Assembly (NCBI GenBank): GCA_037441225.1 | Contig: JBBISU010000095.1 | Coordinates: 1-12,238 of the forward strand | DNA length: 12,238 bases | Reading direction: 5' to 3' | From: JBBFMJ01 sp037441225 | GTDB taxonomy: Bacteria; Acidobacteriota; Thermoanaerobaculia; UBA2201 | In this document: piece after piece, positions 1-5,954 of the stretch | How positions within the stretch are numbered: position 1 is the first letter of the stretch | Layout: every line of letters begins with the position of its first letter | Notes under the pieces: generated by a model | Databases searched by the model: none | Told to the model about the DNA's origin: nothing | The model's input: only the letters and a program-made list of their open reading frames with translations | Made by a program: the position numbers and the translations under genes

Positions 1-98
1 TTAAATTTTTCAAGAAGAAGCATAACAAAATCAAGACATTTCAAAATAGTAATTAAGTGTGACATTTTAAAATTGTAACTACACCTAAGACAAAATTT

Positions 99-127
99 TT
101 GAATTTTTTTTTATCTTGTGTTATTAT
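99..127 (+). promoter_or_regulatory. Sigma70-type promoter of the elbB-serC unit
   Basis: A TTGAAT box at 99-104 and a TATTAT box at 122-127 are separated by exactly 17 bases, the ideal spacing for a housekeeping sigma factor. An overlapping TATATT at 125-130 could serve as an alternative -10. Transcription would begin near 134, leaving a leader of about 20 bases that contains the AGGAG ribosome site at 145-149, six bases before the ATG. No similar promoter is evident between the following eight genes, so it may drive all of them. The region is very AT-rich, so chance matches are easy; the spacing and location are what support the call. Confidence 0.55.
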
Positions 128-155
128 ATTAAAATAAAAAAGAAAGGAGATATTT

Positions 156-812
156 ATGCCAAAAGTAGGGGTTGTTTTATCGGGCTGCGGGGTCTTTGAT
201 GGCTCCGAGATACATGAAGCAACTTTAACTTTATTTTTTTTAGATAAAAAGGGGGCAGAAATTATTATTATGGCACCAGAGGAAGATCAAAAGGATGTGA
301 TAAACCATTTAAAACAACAACCCTTGGATGAGAAAAGAAATGTTCTGATTGAATCCGCAAGAATTGCAAGGGGAAATCTAAAAAATATTAAAGATGTAAA
401 AGCAGAAGATTTGGATGCTTTAATTTTTCCTGGTGGTTTTGGTGCTGCAAAAAATTTATCAAATTTTGCAAAAGAGGGTGCAAATTGTACTTTGAATCCA
501 GAAGTTGAAAGGTTAATCAAAGATATGCACAGGGCAGGAAAGCCAATGGGATTTATTTGTATTGCTCCTGTTTTGGCTGCAAAGGCAATTGGGAATAAGG
601 TTCAAGTAACAATTGGAAATGATAAGGATGTAGCAAGTGCAATTGAAAAAATGGGGGCATACCATATTGAATGCCCTGTTGATATGGCAGTTGTGGACGC
701 AAAAAATAAAATTGTTTCAACCCCTGCCTATATGCTTGCTGAATCAATTAAGGATTTAGAGAGTGGTATTAAAATGTTAGTAAATAATGTTTTAAAATTA
801 ATTAAAAAATAG
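156..812 (+). CDS. elbB: ElbB-like DJ-1/PfpI-superfamily protein (glyoxalase-like)
   Basis: A 218-residue protein that matches E. coli ElbB (217 residues) along its whole length. Visible family landmarks are the opening VILSGCGV-type segment with Cys11, the DGSEIHEA stretch with Glu18, the FPGGFGAAKNLSNFA block around residues 91-105, and the nucleophile-elbow cysteine Cys135 in GFICIAP. The C-terminal TPAYMLA segment is also typical. Members of this class I glutamine-amidotransferase-like fold are cytoplasmic. E. coli ElbB was first linked to isoprenoid synthesis and shows weak glyoxalase activity; its true substrate is unsettled. The ATG follows AGGAG with a six-base spacer, and the gene is first in the unit, ending in the ribosome site of serC. 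Family assignment is secure; the precise reaction is not. Confidence 0.93.
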   Translation: MPKVGVVLSGCGVFDGSEIHEATLTLFFLDKKGAEIIIMAPEEDQKDVINHLKQQPLDEKRNVLIESARIARGNLKNIKDVKAEDLDALIFPGGFGAAKNLSNFAKEGANCTLNPEVERLIKDMHRAGKPMGFICIAPVLAAKAIGNKVQVTIGNDKDVASAIEKMGAYHIECPVDMAVVDAKNKIVSTPAYMLAESIKDLESGIKMLVNNVLKLIKK

Positions 813-817
813 GAGGT
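811..817 (+). promoter_or_regulatory. Ribosome binding site of serC, overlapping the elbB stop
   Basis: A strong AGGAGGT sequence lies five bases before the serC ATG at 823. Its first two bases are also the last two bases of the elbB TAG stop. This suggests that ribosomes ending elbB can directly restart on serC, and it supports joint transcription of the two genes. Confidence 0.8.
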
Positions 818-822
818 ATCAT

Positions 823-1905
823 ATGCGTAAATGGAATTTTAACCCTGGTCCTGCAACATTGCCAATAAGTGTTTTGGAAAAACTTAAAGAAAATACAATA
901 GAATTAAATGGGCTTGGGATGTCAATCCTTGAGATCTCTCACAGATCCAAGGAATTTGAAGCAATTCTAAATGAAACAAAAAAACTTTATCATGAACTTT
1001 TGGGCTTTTCTGATGATTATGAAACAATATTTTTAGGTGGCGGAGCAAGTTTGCAATTTGCAATGGTTCCAATGAATTTTTTAGATGGAGGAGTTGCTGA
1101 TTATGTTATCACTGGCTCTTGGTCCAAAAAAGCATTGAAAGAGGCAAAATTTTTTGGAAATCCAAATGTTGCTGCTTCAACAGAAAATGAAAATTTTACT
1201 CGTCTTCCGAAAGAAGAAGAGATTAAATTTTCTGAAAAACCAAAGTATATTCATTTTACTTCAAATAATACAATTTATGGAACCCAATGGCACAAGTTTC
1301 CAAAGACGCCAGAAGGTATTCCTGTATTTTGTGATATGTCTTCAGATATCTTGTCCAGAAGATTTGATCCAAATATGTTTTCTTTGATTTATGCTGGAGC
1401 ACAAAAGAATTTAGGTCCTGCTGGGGTTACTTTAATTACAATGAAGAAAAGTTTGCTTGATTTGGCAAAAGAAGGGCTTCCAACAATGCTTTCATACAAA
1501 ACACACTTTAAAGAAAACAGTTTGTATAATACGCCACCTGTATATGCTATATATGTTGTAAAACTTGTCTTAGAGTGGGCAAAGAAAATTGGTGGGCTTG
1601 ATGAAATTGAAAAGAGAAACAATAAAAAGGCAGAACTATTATATGGAATTATGGATAAATATCTTGATTATTATAAAGGAACTGTGAAAGATAAAGAATC
1701 TCGTTCTTTTATGAATATATGTTTTAGAATGGCATCAGAGGAGCTGGAAGCAAAGTTTATAAAAGAGGCATCTTCTGCTGGTTTTCATGGGTTAAAAGGT
1801 CATAGAAGCGTTGGTGGGATAAGGGTTTCTATGTATAATGCTATGGAAGTGGAAGGAATTGAAAAACTTTGTGAATTTATGGAGGACTTTAAAAAGAAAA
1901 ATTAG
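823..1905 (+). CDS. serC: Phosphoserine aminotransferase
   Basis: A 360-residue, PLP-dependent class V aminotransferase that converts 3-phosphohydroxypyruvate plus glutamate to phosphoserine in serine biosynthesis; in some bacteria it also serves the pyridoxal phosphate pathway. The length matches E. coli SerC (362). The N-terminal NFNPGPATLP, the GGGASLQFAMVPMN cofactor-binding block and the C-terminal HRSVGGIRVSMYNAM substrate-binding block are all present. The Schiff-base lysine is Lys195 in AGAQKNLGPAG. It is cytoplasmic. It lies 10 bases after elbB and eight bases before the next gene, whose ribosome site overlaps its stop. Neither serA nor serB is in the window, so the serine pathway is not clustered here. 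Confidence 0.97.
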   Translation: MRKWNFNPGPATLPISVLEKLKENTIELNGLGMSILEISHRSKEFEAILNETKKLYHELLGFSDDYETIFLGGGASLQFAMVPMNFLDGGVADYVITGSWSKKALKEAKFFGNPNVAASTENENFTRLPKEEEIKFSEKPKYIHFTSNNTIYGTQWHKFPKTPEGIPVFCDMSSDILSRRFDPNMFSLIYAGAQKNLGPAGVTLITMKKSLLDLAKEGLPTMLSYKTHFKENSLYNTPPVYAIYVVKLVLEWAKKIGGLDEIEKRNNKKAELLYGIMDKYLDYYKGTVKDKESRSFMNICFRMASEELEAKFIKEASSAGFHGLKGHRSVGGIRVSMYNAMEVEGIEKLCEFMEDFKKKN

Positions 1906-1913
1906 GAGTTTTT

Positions 1914-2498
1914 ATGTTTTGGAAATTTTTATTTTTAATTTTTCTTTTTCCACCTTTTATTTTTTCTGGACTTTTGAAGGATATAAATTTGAAATTTAGA
2001 CCCACTTCTTCCCTTGCTGACTATGATAACTTGGATTTATCGGGGCTTTCTTCTTTATCAATTTCTTTTGGTGATTTTATAGATGAAAGAGAAGACAAAG
2101 AACTAATTGGGGAAAATAGAGAAGATGAAGAAAAAGGGAAAATTTTGCCTGTGACAACAGCAACACCTGTTTCAGAATTTTTAAAAGAGACATTTTCAAA
2201 ATTATTTAAAGATATTGATTTAAAAGTTTCAGAAGGAAGTCCAAAAACAATAGAAATTAAAATTATTAAATTTTTTGTAGAAGAAAGGAATCTTTATAAA
2301 GCAGAAGTATGGCTTGATGTAAAACTTAAAAAAGGTAATGAAATATTATGGGAAGATAGAATTATGGGTTCTGCAAAAAGGTTTGGAAGATCTTATAAAT
2401 TAGAAAATTATTTGGAAGTTTTGTCCGATGCAATAATTGACTGTTTTGCTTCCCTTTTCCAAAATGGAAAGTTTACAAGAGCACTAAAAGAAAAATGA
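1914..2498 (+). CDS. Small exported protein of unknown function, YajG-like in layout
   Basis: A 194-residue protein I cannot name firmly. Residues 1-18 form a hydrophobic, phenylalanine-rich signal-type segment after a single lysine. There is no cysteine in the cleavage region, so it is not an evident lipoprotein. A short acidic, probably flexible stretch follows (about residues 52-73), then a predicted alpha-beta part: an amphipathic helix around 85-100, a pair of strands in which a conserved-looking WLDVKLKKGNEILWED precedes a small glycine-containing turn, and a final helix. This order resembles YajG/LptE-type outer-membrane lipoproteins, but that is a weak structural impression. The start follows AGGAG overlapping the serC stop. 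Its position between serC and an acyl carrier gene gives no clear role; a periplasmic or envelope protein is the most that can be inferred. Confidence 0.75.
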   Translation: MFWKFLFLIFLFPPFIFSGLLKDINLKFRPTSSLADYDNLDLSGLSSLSISFGDFIDEREDKELIGENREDEEKGKILPVTTATPVSEFLKETFSKLFKDIDLKVSEGSPKTIEIKIIKFFVEERNLYKAEVWLDVKLKKGNEILWEDRIMGSAKRFGRSYKLENYLEVLSDAIIDCFASLFQNGKFTRALKEK

Positions 2499-2499
2499 T

Positions 2500-2504
2500 A
2501 GGAG
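2500..2504 (+). promoter_or_regulatory. Distantly spaced ribosome site before the ACP gene
   Basis: AGGAG lies 13 bases before the only plausible ATG (2518) of the acyl carrier gene, longer than the five to nine bases seen for elbB, serC and the exported-protein gene. An in-frame TAA at 2506-2508 rules out a start further upstream, and no GTG or TTG lies between. The wide spacing may lower initiation or reflect folding of the leader. Confidence 0.5.
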
Positions 2505-2517
2505 ATAAAATTTCTTT

Positions 2518-2781
2518 ATGGAAGAAAAAGAATTAATTGAGGAAATAAAAAAATTGATAATTGAAAAACTCAGGTTAGAAGAGATAAAACCAGAAGACAT
2601 AAATGAAGAGGCACAGCTTTTTGGAGGTGATTTGGGGCTTGATTCTGTGGATGCCTTGGAACTTGCAATGCATATTGAACAGATATATAAAATAAAAATA
2701 TCAGAAGAGGCAATGGCAAAAGAGGCATTCCAATCAGTCAAAACCCTGGCAAATTTTATTATAAGGCAAAAAAATGAATAA
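2518..2781 (+). CDS. Acyl carrier protein (phosphopantetheine-binding)
   Basis: An 87-residue acidic protein with the four-helix carrier fold pattern. The attachment serine is Ser43 in LGLDSVDALEL, where a 4'-phosphopantetheine arm would be added; the following ELAMHIEQIYKIKI helix and the C-terminal SVKTLANFI helix are standard. The motif begins LDSVDA, close to the usual GxDSL but with Val after Ser, as in many secondary carrier proteins. No fatty-acid synthesis gene (fabD, fabF, fabG) lies beside it, so it is probably not the housekeeping AcpP; it more likely carries an acyl or aminoacyl group for a dedicated modification. Its last eight bases overlap the start of the REC-PilZ gene. Carrier identity is secure; the cargo is unknown. 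Confidence 0.92.
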   Translation: MEEKELIEEIKKLIIEKLRLEEIKPEDINEEAQLFGGDLGLDSVDALELAMHIEQIYKIKISEEAMAKEAFQSVKTLANFIIRQKNE

Positions 2782-3427
2782 TATTGTTTTATATTGTTTG
2801 CATAAAGAAGAAAGGGATTTCATAAGTGATGTTTTGACAAAGGAAGGATATTTGGTAAATTATTGTAATTCTTTAATTGAATGTGAAAACCTTTTAACCC
2901 AAACAAAAGCAAAGCTTTGTATATTAGATAATAAATTAAATGAAGGAGATGGATTTTCTGCTGTTAGGATATTGCGTGAAAAACCAAAGACCAGAAATAT
3001 TTCTTATGTAATAAAAGTCAATCCAGAGGAAATTACTCAAGAAGAAATGATTTCCCAAGGGGTAAATGATTTTCTTTTGGAACCAATTTCAGAAGAAGAT
3101 TTAATTAAAATCACAAAAAAATTTATCAATATTCCAAAGAGGATTGTTTTTCAAGCATTAATTCAAATAAAAAGAAAGGATTCAATCTTAGTTGGGAAAA
3201 CATTGAACATAAGCCAAACAGGTGTTTTAGTTCAGGTTTCAAAACCCTTAGAAGTAGGAGAAATTGTTGAGATTTCATTTTTTATCCCAAAAAGCAGGGT
3301 TCGCCTCCAAACAAAAGCACTAATAAAAAGAAGGGCTTCTGAAAGGATTTATCAGATGTATTCTTATGGGCTTGAGTATATTAACCCACCAACAGATATA
3401 GTGAGTAAAATTAAGGAAATTGAGTGA
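2774..3427 (+). CDS. Degenerate receiver domain fused to a PilZ domain
   Basis: A 217-residue, probably cytoplasmic, two-domain regulator. Residues 1-117 have the CheY-like receiver pattern with a candidate phospho-acceptor Asp52. However, the usual acidic pair after strand 1 is missing (the region reads IVLYCLHKEE), and the conserved lysine before proline near the end is Glu103. Phosphorylation is therefore doubtful. Residues 121-210 form a PilZ domain with the NxSxxG motif at Asn145, Ser147 and Gly150. The arginine motif RxxxR is weakened: Arg123 is followed by Gln127. Standard PilZ domains bind cyclic di-GMP, but this one may bind weakly or act as a protein adaptor. The start overlaps the ACP gene by eight bases and the end overlaps the glycosyltransferase gene by eight, suggesting coupled translation. 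Confidence 0.88.
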   Translation: MNNIVLYCLHKEERDFISDVLTKEGYLVNYCNSLIECENLLTQTKAKLCILDNKLNEGDGFSAVRILREKPKTRNISYVIKVNPEEITQEEMISQGVNDFLLEPISEEDLIKITKKFINIPKRIVFQALIQIKRKDSILVGKTLNISQTGVLVQVSKPLEVGEIVEISFFIPKSRVRLQTKALIKRRASERIYQMYSYGLEYINPPTDIVSKIKEIE

Positions 3428-4244
3428 CATAATAAGTGTTATAATCCCTACTTACAATAGAAGGAAATTTTTAGAGGGAGCAATTGGTTCTGTTTTAAAA
3501 CAAAAAAATATAGAATATGAAATTATAGTTGTCGATGATGGCTCAAAGGATGGGACAAAAGAATTAGCAAAAGAATATCCTATTAAATATATTTATCAAG
3601 AAAATAAAGGTCCTGCTTCTGCAAGGAATTTAGGAATTAAAAATTCTTCTGGAAAATATATTGCCTTTCTTGATTCCGATGATCTCTGGGTTGAAGAAAA
3701 GTTATTTAATCAAGTAAGTTTTTTTAAAGAAAATCCAGATTTTTTAATTGTTCATACAAATGAAATTTGGATGAGAAATGGAAAAGTGTTAAATCAAAAA
3801 AAAATACATAAAAAAGGCGGAGGGGATCAATTTGAAAGGTCTTTGCAGTTATGTGTAATTTCACCTTCTTCTGTAATGATAAAAAGAGAATTATTTGAGG
3901 AAGTTGGATTATTTGATGAAAGTTTCCCTGCCTGTGAGGATTATGAATTCTGGCTAAGGGTTACATCTAAATTTAAAGTTGGTTTTATTGAAAAAGAACT
4001 TGTCATAAAAAGGGGTGGCCATAAGGATCAATTGTCAAAAAAAATACCCTGCCTTGACTTCTGGAGAGCAAAAGCAATTGGGAAACTTATAAAAGAAAAC
4101 TGGTTTTCAGAGGAGCAAAAAGAAATTGCAAAAAAATATTTAAAAGAAAAAGCAAATGTTTATATTCAGGGGCTTTTTAAGAGAGGAAAAATGAAAGAAA
4201 AAGAGGAATTTGAGTTATGGCTTCAAGAAATTTTAAATTATTAG
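3420..4244 (+). CDS. Family 2 glycosyltransferase
   Basis: A 274-residue GT-A fold glycosyltransferase that would move a sugar from a nucleotide-sugar donor to a glycan or lipid carrier at the cytoplasmic face. The N-terminal SVIIPTYNR strand, the nucleotide-binding VVDDGS (Asp39, Asp40), GPASARNLGI and the metal-binding DSDD at residues 85-88 are all present. The probable catalytic base lies in the ED pair at 173-174 of CEDYEFWLR. There are no membrane segments. The central part (IHKKGGG, LCVISPSSVMIKRELFEEVGLFDE) resembles a subgroup I recall in Desulfobacterota-like genomes next to SPL-like genes. It starts inside the REC-PilZ gene (ATGAGTGA overlap) and overlaps the next gene by 28 bases. 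Donor and acceptor cannot be read from the sequence. Confidence 0.93.
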   Translation: MSDIISVIIPTYNRRKFLEGAIGSVLKQKNIEYEIIVVDDGSKDGTKELAKEYPIKYIYQENKGPASARNLGIKNSSGKYIAFLDSDDLWVEEKLFNQVSFFKENPDFLIVHTNEIWMRNGKVLNQKKIHKKGGGDQFERSLQLCVISPSSVMIKRELFEEVGLFDESFPACEDYEFWLRVTSKFKVGFIEKELVIKRGGHKDQLSKKIPCLDFWRAKAIGKLIKENWFSEEQKEIAKKYLKEKANVYIQGLFKRGKMKEKEEFELWLQEILNY

Positions 4245-5032
4245 TTCCCTTAGAATATCTTAAAATAGATGAGATTCTGCAAAGATCTTTAAAAAAAGAA
4301 GGGCAGCTGAGCCCTGTAATTTTGGCAGAGGGAAATATAGTTGATGGAATAAAAAGGTATCATATTTTAAAAAAGTTAAAGAAAAAAATTGAATTTAAAG
4401 AAATGAAATCAGAACCATTTTCTTTAAGATTGAATTTAAACCTTCAAAGAAAATTTACACTTCCTGAAATTGCTTTTATGTATAAAAAGGCACCAGAAAA
4501 ATTAAAATTAGAAATTTTAAAGACAGGAGGTATTCCATCAATCCCTGAAATAAATGAAATTTTTGATTTACTTCTTTCAAATAAAAATTTAATAAGGAAA
4601 GCAAATTTAAATAAAATAAACATTTCAACATTAAATGATTTAATTTTCTGGGAAAAAAAGGCAAAAGAAGTTTCATTAAAATTTTCAAAGTTGGAAGGGA
4701 CTTTTTCAGAACTTAAAAATGTATCATCCCTTTTAAGAAAAGCAAAGATAGAAGGATTAGAAAATATAAAATTTAAAAAAAATGCAAAGGAAATGGAGAT
4801 TTATTTAAGAAAAATTCTATATCCAAATTATTCAAGTGCCTTAAAAAAATTTAAAGAAAAAATAAGAAGTTTAAAGTTGCCAAAGGATTTAAAAATTAAA
4901 GAAAAGGATTTCTTTGAAGAAAAGGAACTGGAAATCTTTATAAATTTAAATGAAAAAAATCAAGAAGAAATTTTCAAATTTTTATTTGAAAACCAAGAAA
5001 AGATAAAAAATATTTTAAAAGAAATTCCATAA
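4217..5032 (+). CDS. ParB N-terminal-domain-like protein, partner of SPL-like gene
   Basis: A 271-residue, lysine-rich protein with a divergent ParB/sulfiredoxin-type N-terminal domain. Residues 29-51 show the pattern of a glycine-glutamine turn, a strand, then G-x-x-R (Gly44, Arg47), corresponding to ParB box I. Residues 74-86 read LNLQRKFTLPEIA, corresponding to the ParB box II N-x-x-R (Asn75, Arg78) and the following helix. These two boxes bind CTP in true ParB. No recognisable helix-turn-helix follows; the rest is helical, with a C-terminal YPNYSSALKKFKEKI and LKLPKDLKI section. There is no parA nearby, so chromosome partition is unlikely. The start overlaps the glycosyltransferase gene by 28 bases with GAGG ten bases upstream, and one base separates its stop from the radical SAM gene. 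Function unknown. Confidence 0.8.
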   Translation: MASRNFKLLVPLEYLKIDEILQRSLKKEGQLSPVILAEGNIVDGIKRYHILKKLKKKIEFKEMKSEPFSLRLNLNLQRKFTLPEIAFMYKKAPEKLKLEILKTGGIPSIPEINEIFDLLLSNKNLIRKANLNKINISTLNDLIFWEKKAKEVSLKFSKLEGTFSELKNVSSLLRKAKIEGLENIKFKKNAKEMEIYLRKILYPNYSSALKKFKEKIRSLKLPKDLKIKEKDFFEEKELEIFINLNEKNQEEIFKFLFENQEKIKNILKEIP

Positions 5033-5033
5033 A

Positions 5034-5924
5034 ATGGCATATAAAATAGAAAAGCAAAAAGGAAAAATATTAAAAAAATGTCCCGGCCAAAAAGGCTATG
5101 TCTGCTGTGGATTGTATGTCCTTGAAACAGCTTTGGGGTGCCCCTTTTTTTGTCATTATTGTGTTTTGCAAAATTACATTCAAAAGAAAAATTTCATAAT
5201 TTATGAGGGAATTGAAAAATTAAAAAAAGAAATTAAAACTTTTAAAGGAATTAGAATTACAACAGGGCAATTTTCAGATTCCTTGGGAATTGAAAAATTT
5301 TATCCTTATCTTGAAAAGATTTACAAAATAATTTTTGGGAAAAATATAACATTGGAAATTAAAACAAAAAGCACAAATATAAAACCCCTTTTAAAACTAA
5401 AATCAAAAAAGCAAATAATTGCCGGCTTTTCTTTAAATTCTAAAAAAGTTTATTTAAACTTTGAAGAAGGGACAGCATCTCCTTCCAAAAGAATTGAAGC
5501 AGCAAAAGTACTTCAAGATGAGGGCTTTTTTCTTTCCTTTCACTTTGATCCAATAATTCATAGTTATTCTTATGATGAAATAATTGATGAACTTACAGAA
5601 AAAATAAATGAAGAAAGGGTTTTGTGGATATCTTTGGGAGTTTTAAGGTATCCAGAAAAGGTTTACTGGGAAATTTTAAAAAACAATGAAAAACTATTAA
5701 AGGGTGAATACTTCCCATCAAAGGATGGTAAATTCCGGCTCTTCAGGCCCTGGAGGGAAAAAATTTATAAAGATTTTTTAAAAAAATTAAGGGAAAAATG
5801 GAAAAAAGTTTTTATTTATTTTTGTATGGAAAACAAAACTGTATGGGAAAATGTTTTTGGAATAGAAATGACAGACAAAAAACTCACAAAAATCTTAGAC
5901 AATTTAGCAAAAAAAACATTTTAA
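5034..5924 (+). CDS. SPL-like radical SAM protein (spore photoproduct lyase family)
   Basis: A 296-residue radical SAM protein. The iron-sulfur cluster motif CxxxCxxC is Cys36, Cys40 and Cys43 (GCPFFCHYC), the arrangement shared with spore photoproduct lyase. Other SPL-like marks are the N-terminal CPGQKGYVCCG, the HFDPIIH segment, GEYFPSKDGKFR and the C-terminal FCMENKTVWENVFG with Cys264. True lyase in Bacillus repairs the thymine dimer of spore DNA and uses Cys141 as hydrogen donor; here the equivalent stretch TTGQFSDSLGI appears to have Gln79 instead. Repair of spore photoproduct is therefore doubtful, and nothing else in the window suggests sporulation. The gene abuts the ParB-like gene by one base. 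It is cytoplasmic. Family membership is secure; the substrate is open. Confidence 0.92.
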   Translation: MAYKIEKQKGKILKKCPGQKGYVCCGLYVLETALGCPFFCHYCVLQNYIQKKNFIIYEGIEKLKKEIKTFKGIRITTGQFSDSLGIEKFYPYLEKIYKIIFGKNITLEIKTKSTNIKPLLKLKSKKQIIAGFSLNSKKVYLNFEEGTASPSKRIEAAKVLQDEGFFLSFHFDPIIHSYSYDEIIDELTEKINEERVLWISLGVLRYPEKVYWEILKNNEKLLKGEYFPSKDGKFRLFRPWREKIYKDFLKKLREKWKKVFIYFCMENKTVWENVFGIEMTDKKLTKILDNLAKKTF

Positions 5925-5930
5925 ATTTTG

Positions 5931-5939
5931 TGGTATAAT
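5931..5939 (+). promoter_or_regulatory. Extended -10 promoter (TGGTATAAT) of the giant exported-protein gene
   Basis: A perfect extended -10 element, TGG followed by TATAAT at 5934-5939, lies just after the SPL-like stop. No good -35 box occurs 16-18 bases upstream, which an extended -10 can tolerate. The predicted start point near 5945-5946 falls within or just ahead of the ribosome site, giving a leader of only about ten bases. It lies inside an in-frame upstream extension of the giant ORF, which argues that the extension is not translated. Confidence 0.55.
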
Positions 5940-5943
5940 AAAA

Positions 5944-5949
5944 GAGGAG
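5944..5949 (+). promoter_or_regulatory. Ribosome binding site that sets the giant gene's start at 5955
   Basis: GAGGAG ends five bases before the ATG at 5955. The frame is open upstream to an ATG at 5928, but that start has no ribosome site, would read through the -10 element and would put nine residues in front of an obvious signal peptide beginning MKKFLFFFF. The downstream start is therefore chosen. Confidence 0.85.
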
Positions 5950-5954
5950 TGAAT

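Noticed and set aside
1..98. Possible CRISPR-like or hairpin element in the leading non-coding stretch (around 65-105)
   Set aside because: The segment occurs once, no second copy or spacer pattern is present, and the inverted repeat needs a two-base bulge in AT-rich sequence. No open frame is supported in these bases either.
2774..3427. Ordinary two-component response regulator
   Set aside because: The acidic pair and conserved lysine are missing, the output domain is PilZ rather than DNA-binding, and no histidine kinase is nearby.
4217..5032. Chromosome-partition ParB
   Set aside because: There is no parA partner, no parS-like sites noticed and no helix-turn-helix; only the N-terminal fold is shared.
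5034..5924. True spore photoproduct lyase for spore DNA repair
   Set aside because: The hydrogen-donor cysteine position appears to be Gln79, and nothing in the window suggests an endospore former.
5928..5954. Upstream in-frame ATG extending the giant protein by nine residues
   Set aside because: It would translate the TGGTATAAT promoter element, lacks a ribosome site and would bury the signal peptide start.
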